DNA of 64,000 nucleotides. Origin: Lewinellaceae bacterium. GTDB lineage: Bacteria > Bacteroidota > Bacteroidia > Chitinophagales > Saprospiraceae. Below, piece by piece: positions 34,501-42,819 of the stretch. How positions within the stretch are numbered: the stretch's first letter is position 1; each line of letters starts with the position of its first letter. The translations under genes and the position numbers were made by a program. A model generated the notes under the pieces. It saw only the letters and a program-made list of their open reading frames with translations, searched no databases and had not been told where the DNA came from. The stretch lies in assembly GCA_020636225.1 (NCBI GenBank), contig JACJYI010000003.1:682001-746000 (forward strand). Direction: 5' to 3'.

Positions 34501-36708
34501 AGTGGCCCCGGGATCCAGATCAGTTGGGTGACTTCCAACGGGCAGATCCTGGGTGGGGCCAACAGCCTCCAACCAACGGTTGGCGCCCCCGGCACCTACA
34601 CCCTGATCCTGACCAATACTACGAACAACTGTGTGGCTACAGAAGATATTGAGGTCGCCGGCCTGCAGGCGGTTCTGCAGGGAGACATCGTTTCCCCCGG
34701 GGTACTCACTTGTACGGATGTACAGATCCTCCTCGATGCCAGTGCCTCGACCACTACACCGGGCACTACCCTGGCATGGTCAACCTCCGATGGCTCCATC
34801 CTGGGGGGCACATCAGGGTCGTCCATCCTGGTCGATGCTGCCGGCACCTACACACTGGTCCTGACGGATCCTGCCTCCGGATGTGCCGATACCGTTTCCA
34901 CCCTGATCACGGCCGACCAGACAGTACCCCAGGCCCAGGCCCAGGTGCAGGGTACCCTGACCTGTATCCAGTCCAGCCTTCCTCTGAATGGCACAGGGTC
35001 CGACACAGGTCCGGAGATTCAATACCAATGGTCGACTGCGAATGGAAACATCAATGGCCCGACCCAAGCGCTGCAATCGTCCTGCAATGCTCCCGGGACC
35101 TATACGCTCCTGGTGACCGACACCGGCAATGGATGTGCCAGCCAGGTGTCCGTCACGGTCGGGATCGATACGTTGTCGCCAGTCGCCAATGCCGGACAGT
35201 CTGATCAGTTGGATTGTCTGGATCCGGTCCTGACCCTGCAGGGTACCGGACAGGCATTCAGTGGAAATGCCTCCATCCAATGGACGACATCCAACGGCCA
35301 GATCCTCTCCGGAGGAACCACACTGATGCCACAGATCAACCAGATGGGCACCTATACCCTGGTGGTCACCGATGATGTCAATGGCTGCACGGCATCCAGT
35401 GAAGTGGTCATTTCAGCCGACTTCTCCGTTCCTGCGGTGGTGATCGCCACGCCCGCTCCTTTGACCTGCGCTTCACCGCAGATCGTCCTGAACGGCAGCG
35501 GCTCCGCCAGCGGTCCGCAGATCTTTCCTACCTGGTCTACGCCAAATGGGAATATCCTGTCCGGGTCTGGCAGCTACCAGCCGACGGTCAATCAGACGGG
35601 TACTTACCAGTTGCTACTTGTGGACAATAACAGTGGATGCCGGGATTCCCTGACTGTGGTGGTCACGGAGAACAAAGTATCCCCGCAGGCAGATGCCGGG
35701 GTGCCGGATCAGATCGCTTGTCTGGGAGATTCCGCCCTGCTGGACGGGACCGGATCGACCCTGGGCGGCAATCTGACCTACGATTGGTATCTGGACCTGT
35801 CTGGCCTGCCGGTCGTGAACAACCAGATCCAGGCCATGACCACTCTGGCCGGCACCTGGTACCTGGTGGTGACCGACCAGGTGAATGGTTGCCGGGATAC
35901 CAGCACGGTCACCATACCTGCGGATTTTCTCAATCAGGCCGCGTTGAACCTGGTGGACCGATATTGTGGAGACCAGGTGGTCGAATTGCATATCGATTCA
36001 GTGCAGGGCGGTGTTTTGCCATACAGCTATTCCATTGACGGCGGGGCGAACATGCAGATTGACCCGGTGTTCCGCAACCTGGGGCCCGGGATCTATCCCG
36101 TGGTGGTCACCGATGGGAAAGGCTGCACGTGGAGTGAGGATCTGACCATCCCGGTGGAGGAAGGCGTGATCGTTACCTTGCCGGAAGACCTCACCATCGA
36201 GTTGAGCGATGAAGTGCGGATCGAAGGACAGACGAATATCGATCCTGCGGATATCACGCAATTGACCTGGTATCCTCCCTATGGTCTGGACCGGACGGAT
36301 AGCCTGGTGGTGTTTGCCCAACCTGGGATCGCCGTTCTGTACACCCTGACCATCAAGGATGCGAGAGGCTGTGTGGGCATTGATTCCATCACCATCGTCG
36401 TCCATGACCCGGACGTGTTCATCCCGACGGCCTTTTCCCCCAATAATGATGATGGTGTGAATGATCTGTTCATGATCTTCGCTGAGGTGAAGGGGTTGGT
36501 TCAGGTGGATCGATTCCAGATCTTCAGCCGCTGGGGAGAGTTGCTGTTCGAAGCCGAGGATTTCCAGCCAAATGATCCATCGATCAGCTGGGATGGCATG
36601 CAGCATGGTCAGCCTGTTCTGCCTGGAGTCTATGTGTATTCAGCCCAGATCCGATTGTCGGATGGTCGTGTGAAGTACCTGAAGGGAGAAGTGCAGCTGA
36701 TCCGGTAG
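31534..36708 (+). CDS. Giant T9SS-secreted adhesin with choice-of-anchor L domain and tandem repeats
   Basis: This 1724-residue cell-surface protein has, in order: a signal peptide (MPLPGPRINMLVLLLLCLGLRANAQ); a beta domain; a choice-of-anchor L domain at ~185-360 (GSIGNALGTNNSPSAGTDW, SFASEEYPSGNCDAFGIF); a Calx-beta-like stretch at ~370-475; an Ig-like segment; three SprB-type repeats at ~660-870 (each ending YxVTVTDxxGC); seven PKD/Ig-like repeats at ~874-1463; another SprB-like repeat; and a C-terminal gliding-motility/CHU_C domain (FIPTAFSPNNDDGVNDLFMI ... FSRWGELLFEAEDF). The last directs T9SS export with type B sorting. It resembles SprB-class gliding adhesins but is much shorter. ATG 31534 was selected for the signal peptide. 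Confidence 0.92.
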   Translation: MPLPGPRINMLVLLLLCLGLRANAQAVILENDVVRQEWLFANGWQSVQLCGLIPQQEYGFRLTGEMPLLAPVSWQVENGEFLSNTNGVLRFKADGSCATIQLYFHQADPVDQFPRGFSAWCTDCPQSKQVANRGIGVDYLPLDLLVEDVLFTGSGCWDFRNYSFLGEGHAIGLFYSAPIFDYGLIMTTGSIGNALGTNNSPSAGTDWGLAGDLDLTASIFGTPQTFDAAILELDFTAPYTGFLEFRISFASEEYPSGNCDAFGIFASGPGITGPFSNNAQNFALLTGSSYLVNACDVGPSFNDKFYIDNTDGKDMQYDGYTIPIFIKIPIQECGDYHLKFAIADTGDGLYDSAVMIESKDFGFIKPASMELIVPSTNSNVVYEKCSDAFLRICRLDNYMLFDEVELNYTISPAGTAQSGQDFTPFPATFIIPGPDECVDIPISVIADLLPEGDETLIISLDSPCTCSGTESVEVIIRDTPPLELTLDDVTVCQDDQLLLEPQITSGVEQFTYAWSDGSSDPEISQIADIPGTQQYSVTVTDECGQTATAAANVSVIARPTATMEGDGYLCKGNPNQDTIPVTITLGPPSTAPWSLSYYINGVLQPVLTNITQPVITIPVTTTGYSEIQTVYNNTVCDGYIFGESFIEAVEVKTTLDTVAVSCFGAEDGQIIAAGQEGFEPYTYQWSVPGEQKALLDSVGVGTYFVTVTDNLGCTAVDSMTLSSQTDIDVSGVLIQGTDCQAANGSVDITVTGGELPYTYAWSHGSALEDPADLPAGISFVTVTDNRGCESYASFDIPVPDAPALTTSVTGTVTCAMPSGGAATLDIAGGTQPYLINWSGNGGSIQNPSGLSGGQYTVTVTDAAGCSSLDTILIPVDTLGPVAVAIPTDTLTCGITSLNLNGLGSTSGTGITYAWTTANGTILNGASTLQPEIGLPGIYNLVVTNTQNGCTDQAVVQVIPDQNAPQIQIEAADTLTCNLTSTQLNALGSTSGPGIQISWVTSNGQILGGANSLQPTVGAPGTYTLILTNTTNNCVATEDIEVAGLQAVLQGDIVSPGVLTCTDVQILLDASASTTTPGTTLAWSTSDGSILGGTSGSSILVDAAGTYTLVLTDPASGCADTVSTLITADQTVPQAQAQVQGTLTCIQSSLPLNGTGSDTGPEIQYQWSTANGNINGPTQALQSSCNAPGTYTLLVTDTGNGCASQVSVTVGIDTLSPVANAGQSDQLDCLDPVLTLQGTGQAFSGNASIQWTTSNGQILSGGTTLMPQINQMGTYTLVVTDDVNGCTASSEVVISADFSVPAVVIATPAPLTCASPQIVLNGSGSASGPQIFPTWSTPNGNILSGSGSYQPTVNQTGTYQLLLVDNNSGCRDSLTVVVTENKVSPQADAGVPDQIACLGDSALLDGTGSTLGGNLTYDWYLDLSGLPVVNNQIQAMTTLAGTWYLVVTDQVNGCRDTSTVTIPADFLNQAALNLVDRYCGDQVVELHIDSVQGGVLPYSYSIDGGANMQIDPVFRNLGPGIYPVVVTDGKGCTWSEDLTIPVEEGVIVTLPEDLTIELSDEVRIEGQTNIDPADITQLTWYPPYGLDRTDSLVVFAQPGIAVLYTLTIKDARGCVGIDSITIVVHDPDVFIPTAFSPNNDDGVNDLFMIFAEVKGLVQVDRFQIFSRWGELLFEAEDFQPNDPSISWDGMQHGQPVLPGVYVYSAQIRLSDGRVKYLKGEVQLIR
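34157..35925 (+). repeat. Seven tandem ~250-bp coding repeats in the adhesin
   Basis: Seven consecutive protein repeats of about 84 residues each contain L-T/D/A-C near the start (e.g. DTLTCGITSL, GTLTCIQSSL, DQLDCLDPVL), a G.GS.SG...I...W.T.NG.IL.G core, and a GTYTLVVTD..NGC end. The cysteine pair probably makes one disulfide per repeat. The DNA copies have diverged, so recent unequal crossing-over is not obvious. Confidence 0.85.
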
Positions 36709-36829
36709 TGCAATGCGGACATTCCTGAAGAACGTCAGTTGCACCCACTGGCAGGAACTTGGGTGGCTTTGTGTTGACCCGAGACAACGTCTCGACCCGG
36801 ATCTGCACCAGTGTGAAAAACTGGTGTTC

Positions 36830-38176
36830 ATGCGGTACGTCGTTCTTTCTTTTCTTCTGTGGGTCCCGTTGGCAGTTCATGCTCAACCATCGCTCTTGCC
36901 CCATATCGGCTTGGCTTCACCGCCTCTGGCTGACGATCCAATTTGTTCTATACCTGTCTACCAGGGGAACATGTACCAATCGGGGTATGCCGAGCAGGAT
37001 ACAGTGCATGACTTTACCCTGTATACCCTCTCGGGAGATTCTGTCCGGTTGCACGACGAATTGATGAAGGGGAAACCCGTCCTTCTCGTCGGCGCCAATT
37101 ACACCTGCCCGGTGTGGCGGGGCAAGATCAATGTACTCAATGAGATGACGGAGTTCTATGCGAATCAACTCTCCGTCTTTGTCGTCTATACGGTCGAGGC
37201 GCACCCGACCGTGGATATCAGTCCATACAGTGGCCAGGTCTGGACCACCTCTGCCAATGAGGTGGACGGAGTGCTCTACCCGCAGCCCAAGACCTATGGC
37301 GAACGGCTGGCCGTGGTAGAAGACATGATCAATGATCTGGATATCCTGCCAACTATTCTTGTCGATGGCCCCTGCAATGAATGGTGGTCCCATTATGGCC
37401 CTGCCCCGAACAATGCCTACCTGATCCGGCCGGACGGGACCGTTTCGGCCAAGCATGGGTGGTTTCATCGCAATCCGGATAATATGTGGTGCGATATCGA
37501 TTCACTCCTCGCGACCAATTCGGGATTCTGTACCCAGAATGGCAACCAGGGAACCTTTGCGCTGACCCTGGATGATGGAGACAGTCTGGCGATCGGACAA
37601 CCGGGTGATATCCTGTCGATTCATACCACCATTCACAACCTGTCGTCAACGGACAATGTCCAATTGAGGATCAAGAAGGCCAAGGTGGATGTTCCCAAGT
37701 CATGGCAGACCGCCCTGTGTGCCGACATCTGTTATGCGACGGATGTTGAAGAAACGGATATCGTCATTGGTCCGGATGAAACTCAGCCATTCATCTTCTA
37801 TTTCTATACGGATCTGTCGCCGGACAGTGGGTTTGCGCGGGTGCAATTCATCAACCTCCAGAATGGGCAGAACAAGTTGGCGGTGCGTTTCTTCGGGATC
37901 ACCGAGGTCGCGACATCCGTTGGATCACCCTTGACAGCTGTGGTCCGAACGTATCCCAACCCGGCAGACCAGCAGATCGTGCTGGAATGGGCGCAGCCAA
38001 CCGGAAACGGTGAATGGTCCATGATGGACATTCGCGGGCAATCGATCGATTCCGGTGAGCTGTCCTTTCCGTCCACAGCGATCGAGGTGGGGCATTTGCC
38101 GGGGGGCACCTACATCCTGCATTGGCAGGATGGGGATGGTCGGCATGGGCAGGAACGGGTGGTCATCCTCCATTGA
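36830..38176 (+). CDS. T9SS-secreted protein with deiodinase/redoxin-like thioredoxin fold
   Basis: This 448-residue secreted protein has the signal peptide MRYVVLSFLLWVPLAVHAQ. A thioredoxin-fold region (residues ~55-210) contains GKPVLLVGANYTCPVWRGKINVLNEM, with C93 at the active-site position, and FVVYTVEAHPTVD. This layout (TCPxxR, then VYxxEAHP) is that of iodothyronine deiodinase-like bacterial redoxins. A beta-sandwich follows, and the last ~80 residues are a type A T9SS sorting domain (TYPNPADQQIVLEWAQP ... LPGGTYILHWQDGDG). ATG 36830 was chosen for the signal peptide. It lies 121 bp after the giant adhesin gene and may be co-transcribed. Confidence 0.8.
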   Translation: MRYVVLSFLLWVPLAVHAQPSLLPHIGLASPPLADDPICSIPVYQGNMYQSGYAEQDTVHDFTLYTLSGDSVRLHDELMKGKPVLLVGANYTCPVWRGKINVLNEMTEFYANQLSVFVVYTVEAHPTVDISPYSGQVWTTSANEVDGVLYPQPKTYGERLAVVEDMINDLDILPTILVDGPCNEWWSHYGPAPNNAYLIRPDGTVSAKHGWFHRNPDNMWCDIDSLLATNSGFCTQNGNQGTFALTLDDGDSLAIGQPGDILSIHTTIHNLSSTDNVQLRIKKAKVDVPKSWQTALCADICYATDVEETDIVIGPDETQPFIFYFYTDLSPDSGFARVQFINLQNGQNKLAVRFFGITEVATSVGSPLTAVVRTYPNPADQQIVLEWAQPTGNGEWSMMDIRGQSIDSGELSFPSTAIEVGHLPGGTYILHWQDGDGRHGQERVVILH

Positions 38177-38181
38177 CCTCA

Positions 38182-38268
38182 CCATTTTGTTGACGACGGG
38201 TTGCCGGAGTTATGGCCACGGATTGCCTGCAGGCGAGTGCTGCCCGGGAGGAGCTCGGAACAAAATGG
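38182..38268 (+). other. Candidate structured RNA element
   Basis: A perfect 10-bp closing stem (CCATTTTGTT at 38182-38191 with AACAAAATGG at 38259-38268) encloses a nested possible stem CGGGTTGC/GCTGCCCG (38197-38204 with 38239-38246) and a 5-bp hairpin TTGCC-TGCA-GGCGA (38223-38236). The element sits in the 239-bp spacer between the T9SS redoxin-like gene and the fatty acid desaturase. It could be a 3'UTR structure, a leader element or a small RNA. I recognise no known riboswitch class. Confidence 0.3.
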
Positions 38269-38415
38269 GTTGAAAATGGCTTTTGATGTTAACTTATCCG
38301 TCATGGCGGAAAAATAATCCTGTCTTCAGGGTTATGTCTGTATCTTTCGGTGTAAGGTTCCTATCATGGAAAGAGGTAGTCCCGGGCCGGCCGGGAGTGG
38401 AATGGTTTCCCATCT

Positions 38416-39486
38416 ATGCATATTCCCCGTTTTTTAAAGCCCAACGATTCTGTTCATGCAGAATTGCGGCAGCGGATCACCGCTTATTTTCATCGCCGCG
38501 GTGAGGACAGTCGTGGTGATATCCGATTGCACAGCAAAGCCATTATTCTTGTCGTCGCTTTTCTGGCCGTCTATGTTCACCTGGTATTCTTCCTGCCGGA
38601 GCAGGCCTGGCTCTGTGTCCTCGAGGCCATCCTTCTGGGAGGGCTCACCGCGGCCATCGGCTTCAATGTCATGCACGATGGGGCTCACGGCAGTTTCAGC
38701 AAATACTCCTTTGTCAATGATCTGGCCGGTTTGTCGCTCAACTTCCTGGGCGCCAATGTCTTCATGTGGAAGACCAAGCACAACGTCGTCCATCACACCT
38801 TTACGAATATTGACGGTGTCGATGACGACCTGAATGCCAGGCCGCTGCTGCGACTGTCTCCGGGGCAAAAGCGATACTGGATCCACAAGTACCAGTACCT
38901 CTATTTCTGGATGGTGTACTCACTGCTGTACATCTATTGGGTGTTTTTTACCGACTACAAGAAGTATTTCCTCCAGCGGGTCGGCGAAATGCCGATCGGC
39001 AAGATGAAATGGACGGATCATCTCACGTTCTGGGGGTTCAAGGCCCTTCACCTGGGCCTGTTTGTGGCCCTGCCGATCTACACCATGGGCTTTGTGTCCT
39101 GGATTATCGGTTTCCTGGTGTACACGTTTTCCGCTGGCCTGATCCTCAGTGTGGTCTTCCAGATGGCTCATACCGTTTCGGATACGGCTGTCTCCACCCT
39201 TGACCCCGACCACCGGGTGGTCGAATCGGAATGGGCAGTCCACCAGCTGCAGACCACAGCCAATTTTGCCACTCGGAACAAGGTTCTGTCCTGGCTGGTC
39301 GGCGGTCTCAATTACCAGATCGAACACCACCTGTTTCCCCATATTTCGCATGTGCATTACCCGGCGATCAGCAAGATCGTGCGCGAGGTGTGCGAGGAAA
39401 AGGGAATCCGCTACATTGAATACCCTCGCTTCCGCCACGCCCTGGTTTCCCATATCCAGTACCTGCGCGAGTTGGGCCGGGCCTAG
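38416..39486 (+). CDS. Fatty acid desaturase (front-end/linoleoyl-CoA type)
   Basis: This 356-residue membrane di-iron desaturase introduces double bonds into acyl chains. The three histidine boxes are HDGAH (in GFNVMHDGAHGSF), HNVVHH (TKHNVVHHTFTN) and QIEHHLFPH (GLNYQIEHHLFPHISHVHYP). Q-x-x-H-H in the third box is the form seen in front-end-type desaturases, although no cytochrome b5 domain is fused. About four transmembrane helices lie between boxes 1 and 3. A near -7 element (TATCTTTC) lies at 38341-38348. A homologous second copy is at 53322-54458. Confidence 0.92.
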   Translation: MHIPRFLKPNDSVHAELRQRITAYFHRRGEDSRGDIRLHSKAIILVVAFLAVYVHLVFFLPEQAWLCVLEAILLGGLTAAIGFNVMHDGAHGSFSKYSFVNDLAGLSLNFLGANVFMWKTKHNVVHHTFTNIDGVDDDLNARPLLRLSPGQKRYWIHKYQYLYFWMVYSLLYIYWVFFTDYKKYFLQRVGEMPIGKMKWTDHLTFWGFKALHLGLFVALPIYTMGFVSWIIGFLVYTFSAGLILSVVFQMAHTVSDTAVSTLDPDHRVVESEWAVHQLQTTANFATRNKVLSWLVGGLNYQIEHHLFPHISHVHYPAISKIVREVCEEKGIRYIEYPRFRHALVSHIQYLRELGRA

Positions 39487-39584
39487 GAGGGACGACAGGC
39501 AGCAGTACGAATGGGGTGAGACAGCGAAGTGGTCGGGAAGGTGATCTATCGATCATCACTTTGTTACAGACCAATTTGCCCCCT

Positions 39585-41624
39585 ATGAAGGAATTCCTGT
39601 TTGTTACAGCACTGTTTCTCTCGGTCAATCTGTTGGCCCAACCTATCCAGGTTGGGATTGATCTCTCCACCACCTACCAGGAGATCGATGGGTTCGGGGC
39701 GCACCAGGGGAATGCGGAAACCAATCAGGCCTGGTGGCAGGAACTGTATTATGACGACCTGGGAGCCAGTATGTATCGGGTGGACCTCACCCCCCGCCTG
39801 AAGTCGCCGTATTCGGATTTGAGCTACTATTCGCCCTGGTTCATGGGCTCCCAGACCAACAGTGTCTTCAACCTGGAAGATCCTGACAATCCGGATGGAC
39901 CGGAAGGCAATCGGGTACGCACCTATACAGGGCCGGAGGATTACAGCCGCGAGTTTGGCGGCCTGCATGCCCCCATCGCAGTGATGGGTCCGGATATCGA
40001 AGAGAATGTCAAGTTGTTCACCTTCCCCAATGACGGGGCCATCCAGGCAGGGATCGATCGGAAAGAGCAGCTGGGTGATTTCAAGTTGATCGGCTCCCTC
40101 TGGTCGCCGGTACCCTGGGTGAAGATCTCCAGCGGGAACACCTGGAGCCAGGGTTGGTGGCCGGGACCGGTCTTTGGTTCGCCCTGGCCGTTCATCTGGG
40201 GTGGCAACTTCGCCGGCGGCATGCTGGACGTATCCGGCCAGGTATACGACGAGTTTGACGACAGTGCCCTGGGTGGTACAGGCCCGACCAGTGCGCTGAC
40301 CCAGTTCGCGCGCAGTACCGCAGCCTATGTGCTGGGCTATCAGCGAGCATACAACACGACGTTCTACGCCATCAGCATTCAGAACGAGCTCAACTTCGAG
40401 CAGTTCTACAACAGTGCCACCTATCCCTTGTCCTCCCAATACATCACGGCATTGAAAGCGATCCGTGCCGAGTTTGACAAATACCCCGAACTGGCCGGGA
40501 TCCGGCTCATGGGTCCGGAGGACCTTCTGGGCGGGGATGCCTATGGGATGTACGAATATGGTGGTCCCGTGCACAAGAATCTGCAATACCTGAAGCATCT
40601 GTCGGATGATCCGGAGGCCATGGCTGCACTGGACCTGTTCTGTATCCACGGTTACGGTAGCGACGGGGTGACCTCAGCCGGTGCCGAATCGCAGTTGTGG
40701 GACTGGTGGGTGAATGGATGGACGAACAGTCCGGCACCCGGCATACCCGGAAATGTGGAGGGGTTCTTGGCCTTCGGCAAGAAGAGCTGGATGACGGAAA
40801 CCTCCGGAGAGGATCATCGCTGGTTGTGGCCGGCGACTGGTTATCCTTCGAATGGCGGGTGGAGTGTCGCCCTGAAGATCCACCAGGCCCTCACCACCGG
40901 GATGGAAAGTGCCTGGCTCTACTGGACCTTCACCGAGGCGGACAGTAACGGAGAGGTAACGCCTTATACGCTGACCAGTCAGGCAGCCGGAAACCTGTCA
41001 CCCAAATTCGTAGCGGCCAAGCATTTCTTCAAGTTCATTCCACCGGGGTCTGTTCGGGTAAAGGTGAACAACGAGCCGAATTACGATCCACTGATCAGCG
41101 CCTATTATCATGCCCCTTCGGGGCGTCTCACCATTGTCGCCATTCAGACGGGTGCGCAAAATGATGTGCCATACGATCTTTCCATTCCCCTGATCACCAG
41201 CGTGGAGAGCTTTGAAACCTATACCTCTACGGATGGAAATTATTGGGTGGAGAGCAGTACGGATGTCAATCCGTTCGGCAACATCATGTCCCTTCAGTTG
41301 CCGGGATACAGTGTGACCACTTTGACAGCTATCGTTGGATTGACCGACCTGGAGGAGCCCCAAGCCGATCCGACGATGCTCCGGTGTTATCCCAATCCGG
41401 GATCCGGTGTTTTTCAGGTTGTTGTCCCCATGGGATATGGCGGACTGGTGAGCGGACGCTTACTCGACCTGACGGGCCGGGAGATCTGGACCGGCCAACA
41501 GTGGTGTGAACCGGGCACGACATCTGTCCGGATCGGTCGGGAGGGATTGCCATCGGGTGTCTACCTGGTGGAGTTGGCGTTGAACGGTCGCAGGAGCTAT
41601 TCCCGGGTAACGGTTGGGGATTAG
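39585..41624 (+). CDS. GH30-family glycoside hydrolase with T9SS sorting domain
   Basis: This 679-residue secreted glycosidase is probably a GH30 enzyme (xylanase, glucuronoxylanase or beta-glucosidase type). After the signal peptide (MKEFLFVTALFLSVNLLAQ) comes the clan-A start EIDGFGAHQGNAE. The acid/base is E268 in ISIQNELNF and the nucleophile is E405 in WMTETSGED. A GH30 beta-sandwich follows (NLSPKFVAAKHFFKFIPPGSVRV). The last ~80 residues are a type A T9SS domain (CYPNPGSGVFQVVVP ... LPSGVYLVELALNGRRSYSRVTV). It indicates degradation of plant or algal polysaccharide at the cell surface; the exact substrate is unknown. Confidence 0.9.
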   Translation: MKEFLFVTALFLSVNLLAQPIQVGIDLSTTYQEIDGFGAHQGNAETNQAWWQELYYDDLGASMYRVDLTPRLKSPYSDLSYYSPWFMGSQTNSVFNLEDPDNPDGPEGNRVRTYTGPEDYSREFGGLHAPIAVMGPDIEENVKLFTFPNDGAIQAGIDRKEQLGDFKLIGSLWSPVPWVKISSGNTWSQGWWPGPVFGSPWPFIWGGNFAGGMLDVSGQVYDEFDDSALGGTGPTSALTQFARSTAAYVLGYQRAYNTTFYAISIQNELNFEQFYNSATYPLSSQYITALKAIRAEFDKYPELAGIRLMGPEDLLGGDAYGMYEYGGPVHKNLQYLKHLSDDPEAMAALDLFCIHGYGSDGVTSAGAESQLWDWWVNGWTNSPAPGIPGNVEGFLAFGKKSWMTETSGEDHRWLWPATGYPSNGGWSVALKIHQALTTGMESAWLYWTFTEADSNGEVTPYTLTSQAAGNLSPKFVAAKHFFKFIPPGSVRVKVNNEPNYDPLISAYYHAPSGRLTIVAIQTGAQNDVPYDLSIPLITSVESFETYTSTDGNYWVESSTDVNPFGNIMSLQLPGYSVTTLTAIVGLTDLEEPQADPTMLRCYPNPGSGVFQVVVPMGYGGLVSGRLLDLTGREIWTGQQWCEPGTTSVRIGREGLPSGVYLVELALNGRRSYSRVTVGD

Positions 41625-41692
41625 GCTGAAAGCTCCATCCCGTTTGGGTCATCCCGAATTCAAGACTATCTTGGTGAGCAAACCTGTTATCC

Positions 41693-42688
41693 ATGTATGT
41701 CAAGCGGAATTACGGTTTCTGGATGACCTTCAACTGGTCCAAGAAACCCTTCATCCTCGGAGGACTGTATGCGTTTCTCATCACGGCGGCCTATGTGTCG
41801 TTCGGCCTTGACGTTTCCTTGCCCTGGCAGCCGATGAGTGTGTTGGGCATCGCCGTGGCCTTCTACCTGGGGTTCAAGAACAACTCTTCGTATGACCGGA
41901 CCTGGGAGGCGCGAAAGATCTGGGGTGGGATCGTCAACAACAGCCGGAGTTTTGGCTCGGCCGTGGTGTCCTTCCTCCAGTCGGACGATGCGGAGCGACT
42001 GGCCAGGGAGCGGAAGGCTTTGATCTACCGGCACATTGTCTGGCTGACCGCCCTGCGGTACCAGCTCCGGTTGTCCCGCTCGTGGGAACACACCGAAGAC
42101 CGGGTGAAAGGCCTCTATGTGCCCAATGTCTGCGAAGAATACATCGACCGGTTGGACAAGGAGATCCTGCCCTTCATCCGTGAGTCGGAAGTGGAGGAGA
42201 TTCTCGGCAAGAGCAATATGGCCACTCAGGTCCTGGCCAATCAGGCCCGGGAATTACAGCGGTTGCGGGATGAGGGGTTCATGGATGATTTCCGGCATAT
42301 GCGCATGCATGAATTGCTCGGCGCCCTATACGATGACCAGGGGAGAAGTGAGCGGATCAAGAACTTTCCCTTTCCCCGGCAATATGCTTCCACTGCCTTG
42401 TGGACGGCTGTGGTCTTCTGTGTCCTGCTGCCCTTCGGGCTGATCAATACCTTCGCTGAGATGCCAGGGAACATGATCTGGTGGACCGTTCCGTTCTCCG
42501 CCCTGATCACCTGGGTGTTCTTCCTGATGGAGAAGATCGGTGACTACTCGGAGAACCCGTTTGAAGGGAGTTACAATGATGTGCCGATCACATCGATCTC
42601 GAGGGGGATCGAGATCGACCTGCGGCAGATGATCAATGATTCGGACATCCCGCCACCCATTCAGGAACAGAATGGATTCCTGATGTAG
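41693..42688 (+). CDS. Bestrophin-family anion channel
   Basis: This 331-residue pentameric chloride-channel-like protein (UPF0187/bestrophin) shows the family features LGIAVAFYLGFKNNSSYDRTWEARKIWGGIVNNSRSF near residues 50-86, a cytosolic helical middle, and a last membrane hairpin (WTAVVFCVLLPFGLINTF ... ALITWVFFLMEKIGDYSENPFEGSYNDVPITSISRGIEIDLRQ). A TATCTTG element lies 22 nt before the start. It precedes an antiporter gene by 131 bp, consistent with an ion-homeostasis pair, though each may have its own promoter. Confidence 0.92.
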   Translation: MYVKRNYGFWMTFNWSKKPFILGGLYAFLITAAYVSFGLDVSLPWQPMSVLGIAVAFYLGFKNNSSYDRTWEARKIWGGIVNNSRSFGSAVVSFLQSDDAERLARERKALIYRHIVWLTALRYQLRLSRSWEHTEDRVKGLYVPNVCEEYIDRLDKEILPFIRESEVEEILGKSNMATQVLANQARELQRLRDEGFMDDFRHMRMHELLGALYDDQGRSERIKNFPFPRQYASTALWTAVVFCVLLPFGLINTFAEMPGNMIWWTVPFSALITWVFFLMEKIGDYSENPFEGSYNDVPITSISRGIEIDLRQMINDSDIPPPIQEQNGFLM

Positions 42689-42819
42689 AATATTTTTCAA
42701 GCGTAGTGGTATGGACAGGAAACACAAGTGTCGCTGATGTAATTTGGGCCGGTTTACCACCGATACGTGGGGCAGCCGGGGCTTCTCCTTCGGATTGAGT
42801 AGCCAGATATATTGCTTCT

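Noticed and set aside
36709..36829. Upstream in-frame extension of the deiodinase-like protein to 36713
   Set aside because: ATG 36830 gives a typical signal peptide, and the longer form has none.
39560..39610. Two TTTGTTACAG copies near the GH30 start
   Set aside because: The second lies in the signal-peptide coding sequence and there is no dyad symmetry. Probably coincidence.
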